This document shows, one piece after another, positions 1-8,525 of a stretch of DNA of 51,056 bases. A model generated the notes under the pieces. That model worked only from the letters and a program-made list of their open reading frames with translations, was not told the origin of the DNA and made no database searches. This DNA is from Acidimicrobiales bacterium (GTDB taxonomy: Bacteria; Actinomycetota; Acidimicrobiia; Acidimicrobiales; RAAP-2): contig JANXWA010000014.1 of assembly GCA_025351385.1 (NCBI GenBank), forward strand, positions 1-51,056. Direction: 5' to 3'. The first letter of the stretch is position 1. Each line of letters starts with the position of its first letter. A program made the translations under genes and the position numbers.

Positions 1-98
1 TCGTCACCTTCGCCACTGAAGACGGCGAATTCATCGGTGAGACGCGCCTCGATCCCAATCGCGACTACCAGCCGAAGGGCGACGGCTTCGCGAGATAG
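1..98 (+). CDS. C-terminal end of an unidentified protein (partial)
   Basis: An open frame enters from the left edge (first full codon at base 3) and ends at TAG 96-98. It gives about 31 residues ending DYQPKGDGFAR. Codons are mostly G/C at third positions, like the genes further right, so this is probably a true gene end. The fragment is too short to assign a family and has no recognisable motif. It ends 46 bases before the tRNA on the opposite strand. Confidence 0.5.
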   Translation, partial: VTFATEDGEFIGETRLDPNRDYQPKGDGFAR

Positions 99-144
99 CC
101 TGCACAGGTTCAGCTGTTCACGATGTCTCGACAGATTTCAATTG

Positions 145-216
145 TGCCCCCGGCAGGATTCGAACCTGCGCTCACGGTTTAGGAAACCGATGCTCTATCC
201 CCTGAGCTACGGGAGC
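145..216 (-). tRNA. tRNA-Arg (anticodon CCT)
   Basis: Read on the minus strand the 72 bases fold as a complete cloverleaf. The acceptor stem is GCTCCCG with CGGGGGC plus discriminator A. The D arm is GCTC/GAGC, the anticodon loop is TTCCTAA and the T arm is GCAGG-TTCGAAT-CCTGC. The anticodon CCT reads AGG, a rare arginine codon in such GC-rich DNA. One T-T mismatch closes the outer end of the anticodon stem. The 3' CCA is not encoded. Confidence 0.95.
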
Positions 217-715
217 AGCGTCTCGCCGATCCACATCGACTTCGTTCCTTGAAAGGGATGCAAGATAACAGCGAGACCTTCCAAGGGTACAGGTACAAGG
301 TTTCAACTTCGCATCTAGGCAGATTCAGCGAGATCCTGATTAGCACCGTGGTCGTCGATGACTATCGGACTCTGGACGTCATCGACGGCAGGATGATCAA
401 CGGCCAGTCTCATGACGATGTCCGCGGTGAAGCCGACCTTGTCCTCGTCGCCATCGACCGCCGGCGCCTGGGAAACGAACATGAGCAACACCCCTGAGTC
501 AGGGTTCGTCGGCTCTACGCCCCAGAAATTGGGAACAAGTGCGCTCACGCTTTAAAAATAGACCTCTATCGAGCCCAATTGGGCCATACGGCATCGAAGG
601 GGTCGGAATGCCCACAGCGGACGTGGCCAGCAAGTGGCCGTGATCAGCTGGCGCGAACGCCGTTGGTCCAGCAGGCCCTCTCGAAGAGGTGGGGCACCGT
701 GGACCGTCATGTCTG
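217..715. other. Gene-poor stretch, no gene assigned
   Basis: About 500 bases between tRNA-Arg and the response-regulator remnant. Composition is visibly less G/C-rich than the neighbours. Two overlapping opposite frames, 249-497 (+) and 315-548 (-), have partly coding-like codon choice, but neither matches a family I know nor has a convincing ribosome site. I read the stretch as decaying DNA or spacer; a small unknown gene on the minus strand cannot be excluded. Confidence 0.4.
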
Positions 716-923
716 TTCGGGGAGATCGACCTCGGAAGACAGTGGCGCGTCCCGATCGACCATGATGTCGACACGCCGTCCTTGTGCGCCGCTCCACCGG
801 GCGAGATTCCGTTCGGTCCAGAATGTCGGACACTAATGTCAGATGAATGCTGCGAGGGGACAACTTGTCGGTCGACCGACCTTCATTCACACGGTGGGCT
901 GCGGCTACGTCCTTGACTTCACG
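716..923 (+). pseudogene. Probable remnant of an OmpR/PhoB-type response regulator (DNA-binding domain)
   Basis: Just before the S51 peptidase, the frame through 843-923 reads GRPTFIHTVGCGYVLDF. This closely resembles the end of OmpR/PhoB winged-helix domains (consensus near IHTVRGVGYVLD). About 60 codons upstream, in another frame, 716-780 reads FGEIDLGRQWRVPIDHDVD, which resembles the start of the same domain. The middle is shortened and shifted between frames, and no receiver domain can be traced upstream. The tail match is seen directly; decay of a whole regulator gene is inferred. If the tail were instead fused in frame to the peptidase, the peptidase would gain a meaningless N-terminus. 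Confidence 0.42.
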
Positions 924-1640
924 ATGACAAGTGCGCGGCAACCCGGTCCGTTGGCGCTCGTCGGATCGGGCGAGTACCTGCCCCAGATGACGGAGCTCGA
1001 AGGCGAGCTCCTGTCGGGTCGACCATCACGGTACGTCCAGTTGGCGACCGCAGCGGTGCCCGACGGCCCTGCGGTCGTCGACCGATGGCACCGACTCGGC
1101 GTGGCGCAGGCCGAGCGGCTCGGCGTCGAGGCCGTCATCCTTTCGGTGGGCGACCGCGACGACGCGAACGATCCCGGAGTCGCCGCCCAGGTCGCCGGGG
1201 CTGGACTGATCTACCTATCGGGAGGCCATCCGGGATTCCTCGCCGAGACGCTGCGCGATACCGCGGTGTGGTCGGCGATCGAGGAGGCGTGGCGAGCTGG
1301 CGCCGCAATCGCGGGTTGCAGCGCCGGAGCCATGGCCCTGACGTCGTGGGTGCCGTCGCTACGTCACCCGCGCGAGGGCGGCACTCCGGGGATTGGACTG
1401 TTGCCCCACTTGCGCGTGATTCCGCACTTCGACGCTTTCGCGGCACGGGTTCCCGACCTCATCACTCGCTTCCTCCTTCCACACGAGACCTCCGTGACGG
1501 TTCTCGGGATCGACGAGGACACCGCGCTCGTCGGTGGGCCGTACGAGTGGACGGTCAGAGGCCGTCAATCGGCGTGGCGACTGACCCACGCCGGCCGCGA
1601 GGAACTGGTATCGGGCTCACTGGTCCGCACGCCTTCCTGA
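924..1640 (+). CDS. Peptidase S51 family protein (dipeptidase E / cyanophycinase-like)
   Basis: 238 residues. The core has LALVGSGEYLP near the start, a GLIYLSGGHPGF segment and the nucleophile elbow AGCSAGAMAL. This is the serine-nucleophile pattern of S51 peptidases, which cleave Asp-containing di- or polypeptides in a class-I glutamine-amidotransferase-like fold. The open frame extends upstream to 843, but that extension is the response-regulator-like remnant, so I start at ATG 924 (MTSARQPG). No Shine-Dalgarno is visible there. The exact substrate cannot be told: the protein is shorter than classical cyanophycinases and resembles uncharacterised actinobacterial S51 homologues. Confidence 0.75.
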   Translation: MTSARQPGPLALVGSGEYLPQMTELEGELLSGRPSRYVQLATAAVPDGPAVVDRWHRLGVAQAERLGVEAVILSVGDRDDANDPGVAAQVAGAGLIYLSGGHPGFLAETLRDTAVWSAIEEAWRAGAAIAGCSAGAMALTSWVPSLRHPREGGTPGIGLLPHLRVIPHFDAFAARVPDLITRFLLPHETSVTVLGIDEDTALVGGPYEWTVRGRQSAWRLTHAGREELVSGSLVRTPS

Positions 1641-1708
1641 AGGGCCGTGTCGGTTCTCGCAATCGCATGTCAGTGGAGACACAGATTGTGAACTAGCTCG
1701 AGCAGGTT

Positions 1709-1724
1709 CGCCCCGGACGGGGCG
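1709..1724. terminator. Hairpin between convergent genes
   Basis: CGCCCC-GGAC-GGGGCG forms a perfect 6-bp stem with a 4-base loop, between the stop of the S51 gene (1640) and the stop of the minus-strand gene (1725). There is no T-run on either side. It could act as a two-way terminator or mRNA end-stabiliser. Confidence 0.35.
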
Positions 1725-2003
1725 CTAGCGACCGAGGCTCTCCTCGTTGATGCCGGCGGCGTGAAGCATCCGTCGCAGGTCGACGACCTGTTGGGTATCG
1801 AGGTCCTTCTCGCGCGGGCGATCGAACACCTGGGTCTCGGCGCCAAGAGTGACCGTGAATCTTCCGTTGGCCCCTTCGGTCACTGAGCCGATCTCGCCCA
1901 TCAAGGCCATTGCGTCACGCCACTCGATGTTGTGGCTCGCGGGATGGGCGAGGACCTTTTCGGCCGTGGCGAGATGGTGACTGGTGAGCATCTTGCGGTC
2001 CAT
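1725..2003 (-). CDS. Small conserved-looking hypothetical protein
   Basis: 92 residues starting MDRKMLTSHHLATAEKVLAH. I chose ATG 2003 because GAAAGG lies 7 bases upstream; an in-frame TTG at 2018 would add five residues. The sequence is soluble, alternating predicted helices (LATAEKVL, WRDAMALMGEI) and short strands (GRFTVTLG). The helix-strand pattern with a Phe/His-rich basic start is loosely like small dsRNA-binding HicA-type folds, but no diagnostic motif is seen. Function unknown. It is divergent from the DHA2 exporter. Confidence 0.65.
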   Translation of the reverse strand: MDRKMLTSHHLATAEKVLAHPASHNIEWRDAMALMGEIGSVTEGANGRFTVTLGAETQVFDRPREKDLDTQQVVDLRRMLHAAGINEESLGR

Positions 2004-2081
2004 GAGTGCGCCTTTCAATTGAATGCCCTGATCGGAATCTACGTGCGCTGATCGAGTCCTTCGAACCGCGACGACTGGATA

Positions 2082-2105
2082 TACTTGCCTTCAGTCAAGC
2101 AAGTA
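2082..2105. promoter_or_regulatory. Palindromic operator upstream of the exporter, likely MarR site
   Basis: TACTTGC (2082-2088) and GCAAGTA (2099-2105) are perfect inverted repeats around a 10-base spacer. The 24-bp site ends 22 bases before the exporter start. Size and symmetry fit a MarR-family dimer site, and a marR-like gene overlaps the end of the exporter gene. The palindrome is seen; binding by that regulator is inferred. Confidence 0.55.
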
Positions 2106-2127
2106 AATCGATCATTGAGGTGGATTG

Positions 2128-3897
2128 ATGGCCGTCAAGACACTGGAGGGCGTGCACCACGACCGCTACAAGTGGATCGCGCTGACCAACACGACTCTGG
2201 GTGTCTTCATGGCGACGGTGAACTCCTCCATCATTCTGATCTCACTGCCGGCGATCTTCCGTGGCGTCGGCATCGATCCACTCTCACCGGGCAACGTGGG
2301 GTACTTGTTGTGGCTGCTGCAGGGCTATCTACTCGTCACGGCCGTGCTCGTGATCAGCCTCGGACGTCTCGGCGACATCGTGGGTCGGGTTCGGATCTAC
2401 AATCTCGGCTTCCTAGTCTTCTCGATCGCGTCGGTGGTCCTGGCGCTCGACCCGTACCGCGGGAGCGCGGGCGCGCTCTGGCTCGTCCTGTGGCGACTCG
2501 TCCAGGGGGTGGGCGGCGCCATGCTTTTTGCCAACTCGAGCGCGATCCTCGTCGACGCCTTCCCGTCCGACCAGCGAGGCTTCGCGATGGGCATCAACCA
2601 GGTCGCCGCGATCGGTGGTTCGTTCATTGGCCTGATCGCCGGAGGCCTGCTCTCGATCGGCGATTGGCGCCTGGTCTTTTGGGTCTCGGTGCCCTTCGGC
2701 GTTCTCGGCACGGTGTGGGGCTACCACAGCCTGCGCGACAACGGGCAACGCGCAGTAGCCAGGATCGACTGGTGGGGCAACCTCACCTTCGCCGTCGGCC
2801 TTACGTCGCTCCTGATCGGAATCGTCTACGGCATCCAGCCCTATCAGAACCACTCGATGGGCTGGACGGCGCCGAAGGTGCTCGTCGCCTTCGCCATTGG
2901 CGTGGTGTTCCTGACCACCTTCTTCGTCGTCGAGACGCGTACGGAGTCTCCGATGTTCAACCTGCGCCTCTTCAAGATCCGGGCCTTCGCCACGGGCAGC
3001 GTCGCCGGGTTCTTGGCCGCGATATCGCGGGGCGGCCTTCAGTTCATGCTCATCATCTGGCTGCAGGGCATCTGGCTACCACTACACGGCTACGCCTACA
3101 GCGCCACGCCCCTGTGGGCCGGCATCTACCTCTTGCCGCTCACGATGGGATTCTTGTTCGCCGGGCCGATCTCGGGCTTCCTTTCGGACCGCCACGGCGC
3201 TCGAACCCTGTCGACGTCGGGGATGGTCCTGTTCGGGGCGAGCTTCGTGGGCCTGCTCTTGATCCCGACGGACTTCAGTTACTGGATCTTCGCGGTAATG
3301 GTCTTCTTCAATGGCGTGGGCGGTGGAATGTTCTCGGCCCCCAACTCGACCGCGATCATGAACAGCGTCCCGTCGGACCAGCGCGGGGGAGCGGCCGGGA
3401 TCCAGGCGGCGTTCATGAACACCGGCTTCGTGCTCTCCATCGGCGTCTTCTTCTCGCTCATGATCGTCGGGCTCACCAACTCGTTGCCGGCCGCGATGTT
3501 CAAGGGGCTCAGCGCCCACGGTGTCGGAGCGTCCCAGGCACACGCCGTTGCGAACTTGCCGGCCGTTGGGAGCGTGTTCTCCTCGTTCCTCGGCATCAAT
3601 CCATTGGCGAGCCTGCTCGGATCCCAGTCGACCGCGCACGTCACCCACGCCCAGTGGCTCGTCCTCACGGGTAAGCACTTCTTTCCGAGCCTCATCCAGG
3701 CGCCGTTCCACCACGGATTGCTGATCGTCTTTACGACCGCGGTCATCCTCTCAGCCGTCGGAGCGGTCATCTCCGCCCTTCGTGGCACCAAGTACATCCA
3801 CGGTGAGCACTCGCTTCGTGAGCACGTCGGTGACCTCACGATCACGTCGAACGCGGTGCCCGGTGAGATCGCGATGGAGAGCGACGTGGTCCGGTGA
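2128..3897 (+). CDS. MFS drug exporter, DHA2 family (14 TM)
   Basis: 589 residues with about 14 hydrophobic segments, as in proton-antiporter DHA2 exporters of the EmrB/QacA type. Motif A appears after TM2 ([11 protein letters not shown]). [14 protein letters not shown] and [10 protein letters not shown] match the TM4/TM5 region of the family. A second motif-A-like loop, [11 protein letters not shown], sits in the second half. A long extracytoplasmic loop near the end (about residues 460-530) precedes the last TM. ATG 2128 is chosen over TTG 2125 because GAGG lies 7 bases upstream. The stop overlaps the GTG of the MarR gene by four bases, so the two are co-translated. Substrate unknown; likely a small toxic amphiphile. 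Confidence 0.9.
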   Translation: MAVKTLEGVHHDRYKWIALTNTTLGVFMATVNSSIILISLPAIFRGVGIDPLSPGNVGYLLWLLQGYLLVTAVLVISLGRLGDIVGRVRIYNLGFLVFSIASVVLALDPYRGSAGALWLVLWRLVQGVGGAMLFANSSAILVDAFPSDQRGFAMGINQVAAIGGSFIGLIAGGLLSIGDWRLVFWVSVPFGVLGTVWGYHSLRDNGQRAVARIDWWGNLTFAVGLTSLLIGIVYGIQPYQNHSMGWTAPKVLVAFAIGVVFLTTFFVVETRTESPMFNLRLFKIRAFATGSVAGFLAAISRGGLQFMLIIWLQGIWLPLHGYAYSATPLWAGIYLLPLTMGFLFAGPISGFLSDRHGARTLSTSGMVLFGASFVGLLLIPTDFSYWIFAVMVFFNGVGGGMFSAPNSTAIMNSVPSDQRGGAAGIQAAFMNTGFVLSIGVFFSLMIVGLTNSLPAAMFKGLSAHGVGASQAHAVANLPAVGSVFSSFLGINPLASLLGSQSTAHVTHAQWLVLTGKHFFPSLIQAPFHHGLLIVFTTAVILSAVGAVISALRGTKYIHGEHSLREHVGDLTITSNAVPGEIAMESDVVR

Positions 3898-4334
3898 GCT
3901 CCGTATCCAACCTCGAGGTCGACGCGCCATCGGCGGTGCGACTCCGTCTCGTCCTGGTCCGGCTCGCCCGCGCACTTCGTCAGCACGGAGGCGTCGGACT
4001 GACCCAGTCGCAGATCTCGGCGCTCGCCACGGTGGAGGAGCTAGGACCGGTGCGGATCAGCGCTCTCGCGGCGCACGAGTCGGTCGGTCCGTCCGTGGCG
4101 ACGAGGGTCGTCACCAGTCTCGAGGAACTCGGATACCTGGCGCGCACCGACGACCTCGAGGATCGCCGAGCGTGCCTCGTCGAACTCACCGTCGAAGGCC
4201 GAGACGTCCTCAAGAGGCTCTGGATCGAGCGGACGATCGGGCTCAGTTCGCGACTCGACCGATTGACCAAGGATGAGCGTGATCGTCTCGAGGCCGCCCT
4301 GCCCGTGCTGGAGAAGATGGTCCGCGACAGCTGA
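3894..4334 (+). CDS. MarR-family transcriptional regulator
   Basis: 146 residues with a winged helix-turn-helix: [16 protein letters not shown], then [28 protein letters not shown] (helix-turn-helix) and a wing with the family signature [13 protein letters not shown] (DxRxxxvxLT type). GTG 3894 overlaps the exporter stop (GTGA). Such pairs are usually autoregulated: the dimer blocks the exporter promoter until a phenolic or drug ligand binds. The palindrome at 2082-2105 is the obvious target, but no ligand can be inferred. Confidence 0.9.
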   Translation: MSSVSNLEVDAPSAVRLRLVLVRLARALRQHGGVGLTQSQISALATVEELGPVRISALAAHESVGPSVATRVVTSLEELGYLARTDDLEDRRACLVELTVEGRDVLKRLWIERTIGLSSRLDRLTKDERDRLEAALPVLEKMVRDS

Positions 4335-4356
4335 CGAACGGTGTCGGCGCGTTCGT
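4334..4356. terminator. Hairpin between marR and mscL
   Basis: ACGAACG (4334-4340) pairs with CGTTCGT (4350-4356) across a 9-base loop, in the 52-base gap between two convergent genes. No T-run follows. Weak terminator candidate. Confidence 0.25.
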
Positions 4357-4386
4357 AACGCCGCGATTCCGACGCTGGTCTGGCGG

Positions 4387-4797
4387 CTACTCCGTCAACT
4401 CGCTCGCGCAGAACTTGCACCGGGTCGCGGCCAACGGGAGTCCCACCGAGAGGCAGGCCGGGCAGGTCTTGGTCGCTGGAGGGGTCCCGAACACCGAGGT
4501 GCCTCGGCGCTGCATGTACGCGCGGTACGGCACCACGATGACGAAGTACACGACGGCCATCAAGATGACGAAGTAGACGATCGCCGCGATGAACGCACCG
4601 AGGTTGATGCGCTGTGCGCTGATCGTCCACCCGATGCCCTTGCCGCCCGCCCCGCCGCCGCCGGCCGCGTTCACGAGCGGCGTGATGATGTTGTCGGTGA
4701 AGGCCTTGATCAACGTGCTGAACGCGAGGGCGACGACTAGACCGACGGCGATCACTATCAACTCACCCTGCATCAAGAAGTTCTTGAAGCCCTTCAT
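4387..4797 (-). CDS. mscL: Large-conductance mechanosensitive channel MscL with C-terminal zinc ribbon
   Basis: 136 residues. The start MKGFKNFLMQGELIVIAVGLVVALAF is a typical MscL N-terminus and TM1. ITPLVNAAGG and a Gly-rich loop follow, then TM2 (INLGAFIAAIVYFVILMAVVYFVIV). It opens under membrane tension to release solutes on osmotic downshock. In place of the usual charged C-terminal helix bundle it ends in CPAC-x13-CKFC, a four-cysteine zinc ribbon. Strong ribosome site (GAGGGAGGG) before ATG. It is divergent from the GH3 gene with about 220 bases between, containing no other gene. Confidence 0.93.
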   Translation of the reverse strand: MKGFKNFLMQGELIVIAVGLVVALAFSTLIKAFTDNIITPLVNAAGGGGAGGKGIGWTISAQRINLGAFIAAIVYFVILMAVVYFVIVVPYRAYMQRRGTSVFGTPPATKTCPACLSVGLPLAATRCKFCASELTE

Positions 4798-5015
4798 CGT
4801 GCCCTCCCTCTCGGTTCGAAATGGTGCATCGGTGATTGGCCGGGCACCACCATATTTCCTTGCAAACCTACCGTAGGCGTGCGCGGGGATGTCAAGTAAA
4901 AGTACGCGTCTGGCGCAAGGTTAGAGTTCGCTGGTTGGTCGAGTTGTTCTTCGCGTCCGCGGGTGCCCGTGGCCCACCGAGCGGAGAGACTCCGCTACGC
5001 ACTGGAGACCCGTTC

Positions 5016-7556
5016 GTGACCCTCAAGACTCGAAGACGCCCGCGTCACGCGGCTGTCGTCATCATCTTTGCGATGGGGGTCGCCGTATCGATGGTCACTA
5101 TCACGCAGGCGTCGAACGACGAGCGCGCCGCCGCGTCGACGTCCGGTGCCTGTCCCTGGGTCGCCCAGTCTCGCAGTCACAGCGCCACCCCGACCGTTCT
5201 CGCCAATGAGGTGATCGCCCGGATGACCCTCGCCCAGAAAGCCGGCTTCGTCGTATTGGCGACGTACTCGGCACTGCAGAACGCCAACACGGGCATCCCG
5301 TCACTCTGCATCCCGCCGCTGTCGATGTCCGACGGCCCCGACGGCCTCGGCAACGGACTGCGTGGGGTCACTCAGCTCCCCGCCGCGATCGGGGTGGCCG
5401 CGACGTTCAACACTGCAATCGCGCGAGCGGTCGGTCGAGTCGTCGCCGACGAAGCGCGGTCCAAGGGGATCATGGCGGTGCAGGGAACCGAGCTCAATCT
5501 CGCGCGGGTGCCCCAGAGCGGGCGGATCTTCGAGACCTACGGTGAGGACCCCTACCTCACGAGCATCCTCGGCGTGGCGAACATCCTCGGGATCCAGTCC
5601 CAGGGCGTGATGGACAACGCCAAGCACTTCAGCGCCTACACCCAAGAGACAGCCCGCGTTCGGCTCAACCAGGTCGTGTCGGCTCGGCCGCTCACCGAGC
5701 TCTACGACATGCCGTTCCTCGCCGCTGTACGCCAGGCCCACGTTGCGTCCCTGATGTGCTCCTACGGCAAGTTGAACGGCGTCAACACTTGCTCCGACCC
5801 GGCCATCTACGCGACGCTGACCCGTTGGGGATTCACGGGATTCGTCCGCAGCGACCTCGAAGCGGTGAAGAACCTGGCTCAGGCCTTCAAGGCCGGCATC
5901 TCCTTGATCAAGCCGGCCTCGGCGAAGGCGATCGAGCGCCTCGTGACGACCAAGGTGCTGGCAGTGAGCGACCTCAATCGAGCGGTGAGGTCCGTCCTCT
6001 CCACGATGTTCCATTTCGGGCTGATCGGACGACCCGCGAGTGGCTCGCTCTACGCGACGGTGACCAGTGCGGCGCACGCGGCCGTCGCTCTGCAGACCGC
6101 TGAGAACAGCGTCGTGCTCTTGAAGAATGCCGGACCCGTCCTGCCGCTCGCGTCGAGCGTCGCCTCGGTCGCCGTCATTGGAGACCCCGCCAACCAGACC
6201 CCGCTGGCCTCGGGTGGCGGTAGCTCCGCGGTGGTCGCTCCGTACGTCGTGGCGCCGCTGCCGGCGATCAGGGCGGCCCTCGGTGCGAAGGTCCACGTGT
6301 CCTACCAGCCCGGTGGTCCGGTCGGGCTCGAGCTCGACAAGTTCAATGACGTCGACATCGTCGGGGGCAAGCCCCTCGGACGGATCGCACCCATCAAGAC
6401 CGTTCGCGCGGCGGGCAAGGCTGACCTCGCGATCGTGGACAGCCCGAACGTCACCCCGGCGCTCGCCACGGCCTCCGCGCCGGGCAAGGGCGAGGGGTGG
6501 GACTCCTGGAGCGCGAGCCTGCGCGCCAAGAAGACCGGGACCTACGAGATCGTGTACCAGCAGATCGGCGACTCCTGGCTCTACGTCAACGGACGCCTGA
6601 TCATCGCCTCGCCGGGCCTGCACGTCCGCGAGAACCTGGCGACGACCATTTCGATGGTCAAGGGCCGTGACTACAGGTTCTCGGCGAAGTGGTTCGCCGT
6701 GCGCGGGCACCCCGCACCGCTGTTCGGGATCCAGGACGTCACCCCCCAGATCCGCAGCGCCGTCGCGGCCGCTCGCACGGCGAAGGTGGCCATCATCTTC
6801 GCCGGCGACTACAACCAAGAGGGTGCCGATCGCGCCAACTTGGACCTCCCCGGGGTGTCCAACGCCCTGATTTCGGCGGTCGCCGCAGTGAATCCCCATA
6901 CGATCGTCGTCTTGAACACCGGCGGAGCGGTCTACATGCCGTGGCTCTCGAAGGTCGCCGCCGTGCTCGAGGCGTGGTACCCGGGCCAGGAGGACGGGAC
7001 GGCCATCGCGGCGATATTGACCGGGAAGGTGAATCCGTCGGGCCGTCTGCCGATCACGTTCCCCGCGAGTCCGGCGACGATGCCGGTCACCGCCACGAGT
7101 GAGTTCCCCGGCATCAACGCCGTCGTCAACTTCTCCAACGGCCTCGAGATCGGCTATCGCTGGTTCCAGGCCCATCACGTGACCCCCCTCTTCCCCTTCG
7201 GCTACGGATTGAGCTACTCGTCATTCACAATGTCCCACGAGGTGGTGACCAAGACCGCGGCCGGCGTCCGGGTCCAGGTGACCGTGTCGAACGTCGGGCA
7301 CCGAACGGGAGCGGACGTCGTGCAGGTCTACGTCCGCTACCCCGGTGTGGCGGGTGAACCGCCCGAGCAACTTCGCGCCTTCGCCCGGGTGGACCTCGCC
7401 CCGGCGACCTCGCGTCGAATCACGATGCTCGTGCCGCGGCGGGGCTTCCAGTCCATCCAAAGCAACGCGTGGACGACCGTCGCGGGCCAGTACGGGGTCG
7501 ACGTCGGGGAGTCGTCGGCGAACCTGCTCCTGCACGAAAACATCCAACTCCCGTGA
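5016..7556 (+). CDS. Secreted glycoside hydrolase family 3 (beta-glucosidase-like) with PA14-like insert
   Basis: 846 residues. GTG 5016 follows GGAG at 8 bases and gives a clear Sec signal peptide (RRRPRHAAVVIIFAMGVAV). The GH3 TIM-barrel has the substrate-binding NAKHF (about 201-205) and the nucleophile Asp280 in FVRSDLEAV; most family members have SDW here. The second domain holds VVLLKN and NQEGADRANLDLPG. An inserted block near 490-560 (WSASLRAKKTGTYE, DSWLYVNGRLI) resembles a PA14 carbohydrate-binding module. A fibronectin-III-like C-terminus (GYGLSYSSF, then NVGHRTGADVVQVYV) completes the bacterial beta-glucosidase layout. No anchor or lipobox, so probably exported and free. Glycoside specificity unknown. 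Confidence 0.88.
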   Translation: MTLKTRRRPRHAAVVIIFAMGVAVSMVTITQASNDERAAASTSGACPWVAQSRSHSATPTVLANEVIARMTLAQKAGFVVLATYSALQNANTGIPSLCIPPLSMSDGPDGLGNGLRGVTQLPAAIGVAATFNTAIARAVGRVVADEARSKGIMAVQGTELNLARVPQSGRIFETYGEDPYLTSILGVANILGIQSQGVMDNAKHFSAYTQETARVRLNQVVSARPLTELYDMPFLAAVRQAHVASLMCSYGKLNGVNTCSDPAIYATLTRWGFTGFVRSDLEAVKNLAQAFKAGISLIKPASAKAIERLVTTKVLAVSDLNRAVRSVLSTMFHFGLIGRPASGSLYATVTSAAHAAVALQTAENSVVLLKNAGPVLPLASSVASVAVIGDPANQTPLASGGGSSAVVAPYVVAPLPAIRAALGAKVHVSYQPGGPVGLELDKFNDVDIVGGKPLGRIAPIKTVRAAGKADLAIVDSPNVTPALATASAPGKGEGWDSWSASLRAKKTGTYEIVYQQIGDSWLYVNGRLIIASPGLHVRENLATTISMVKGRDYRFSAKWFAVRGHPAPLFGIQDVTPQIRSAVAAARTAKVAIIFAGDYNQEGADRANLDLPGVSNALISAVAAVNPHTIVVLNTGGAVYMPWLSKVAAVLEAWYPGQEDGTAIAAILTGKVNPSGRLPITFPASPATMPVTATSEFPGINAVVNFSNGLEIGYRWFQAHHVTPLFPFGYGLSYSSFTMSHEVVTKTAAGVRVQVTVSNVGHRTGADVVQVYVRYPGVAGEPPEQLRAFARVDLAPATSRRITMLVPRRGFQSIQSNAWTTVAGQYGVDVGESSANLLLHENIQLP

Positions 7557-7729
7557 CGGGCCCGTCTCGGCTCGGGATCCACGGTGACGAGTTGCCCGTC
7601 GCCGCACTTTCTTAGCCGCTCTTTATCTGGTTCTGGGGAACTCCGAACTCCCGATTGCTACGTTCTCTGCTTTCGGGGACCGACCGCGTCGCCGGAGCGT
7701 GACGGATCAGAGGGAGGAGGCGCGACACG

Positions 7730-8353
7730 ATGGCACGACTTGCTCCGGGCGTCCTTCCACGAACGAGCGGCGAATCAACGGGGGTGGAGGGCAATGCCCG
7801 GCTCACCAGCTCGATCGCCGCGGCCCTCTTCGCACTGCTGTTCGTCGAGGGCCTCACGATCCTTCAGATCGGACGGCTGATCCGTCCCCACGTCTTCATT
7901 GGCTTCGTCCTGATCCCGCCCATCCTGTTCAAGGTCGCCACCACGTCGTGGCGCATCGCAAAGTACTACCGAGGGGACCCCGCGTACGTTCGAAAGGGTC
8001 CACCGGCGCCGCTCTTGCGCCTTCTCGGCCCACTGGTGATCGTGCTCTCGATGGCGGTGGTGGCGTCGGGCGTCGGCCTGGTGGTCGTGGCTCCGAGCTC
8101 GTGGCACTCCCAACTCCTGCAGATCCATCAGGCGACCTTCTTGCTCTGGTTCCTCGCCACCGCCGTGCACGTGATGGCCCACCTCGTCGAGACCGCGACG
8201 CTGGCCCCGCGCGACTGGTTCGGTCGCACGAGGCGCCAGGTTCGCGGCGCGTCGGCGCGCCAGTGGGTCCTCGTCACCTCGATCGGCCTCGGCCTCGTGC
8301 TCGCGACGTGGCTCACCCCGTACGCCGCGGGATGGCGCGTCATCTCCAATTAG
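7730..8353 (+). CDS. Four-to-five-TM membrane protein, cytochrome b561-like
   Basis: 207 residues with hydrophobic stretches near 27-47, 55-75, 97-120, 133-155 and 183-203. Histidines lie at membrane-proximal positions (RPHVFIGF, HSQLLQIHQATF, AVHVMAHLVE), as in di-heme cytochrome b561/FdnI-type proteins, where His pairs on adjacent helices hold heme. The ribosome site GGGAGGAGG is 9 bases before ATG 7730. No partner reductase is adjacent, so a role in electron transfer is only suggested by the histidines. It is followed after 172 bases by a two-gene membrane operon. Confidence 0.65.
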   Translation: MARLAPGVLPRTSGESTGVEGNARLTSSIAAALFALLFVEGLTILQIGRLIRPHVFIGFVLIPPILFKVATTSWRIAKYYRGDPAYVRKGPPAPLLRLLGPLVIVLSMAVVASGVGLVVVAPSSWHSQLLQIHQATFLLWFLATAVHVMAHLVETATLAPRDWFGRTRRQVRGASARQWVLVTSIGLGLVLATWLTPYAAGWRVISN

Positions 8354-8525
8354 GGGCCTCGTTCGCGGCGTGGTCATCGCGGGAGCCGGGGCCGCGGACC
8401 GCGCACGGCGGACCTTTGCCAAGAGGATTCTTATCAATCGCGTCCGTCGGGCGAAACAATTGATGCGAACCACCTGTCGGCACCGCTAAGTTCGCCTCAT
8501 TGCCGAGCAACCCGGAGGAGGGACC

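Noticed and set aside
249-548. Opposing open frames 249-497 (+) and 315-548 (-) with partly coding-like codons
   Set aside because: No ribosome site, no family match, and both strands look equally coding; kept only as part of a gene-poor stretch.
843-923. Longer S51 peptidase from the ATG at 843
   Set aside because: The added residues match the end of a response regulator, not a peptidase N-terminus or signal peptide.
2397-3986. Long minus-strand frames across the DHA2 exporter
   Set aside because: Composition shadows of a clear plus-strand membrane protein; translations are Arg/Pro-rich and low quality.
4836-5015. Upstream extension of the GH3 protein to 4836
   Set aside because: GTG 5016 has a ribosome site and starts a proper signal peptide; the extension is Arg-rich and unlike exported proteins.
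5301-7178. 625-residue minus-strand open frame across the GH3 gene
   Set aside because: Shadow frame of the GH3 gene, repeated charged composition without motifs.
7555-7566. Palindrome GACGGGCCCGTC at the end of the GH3 gene
   Set aside because: No loop and no T-run; too weak for a terminator call.
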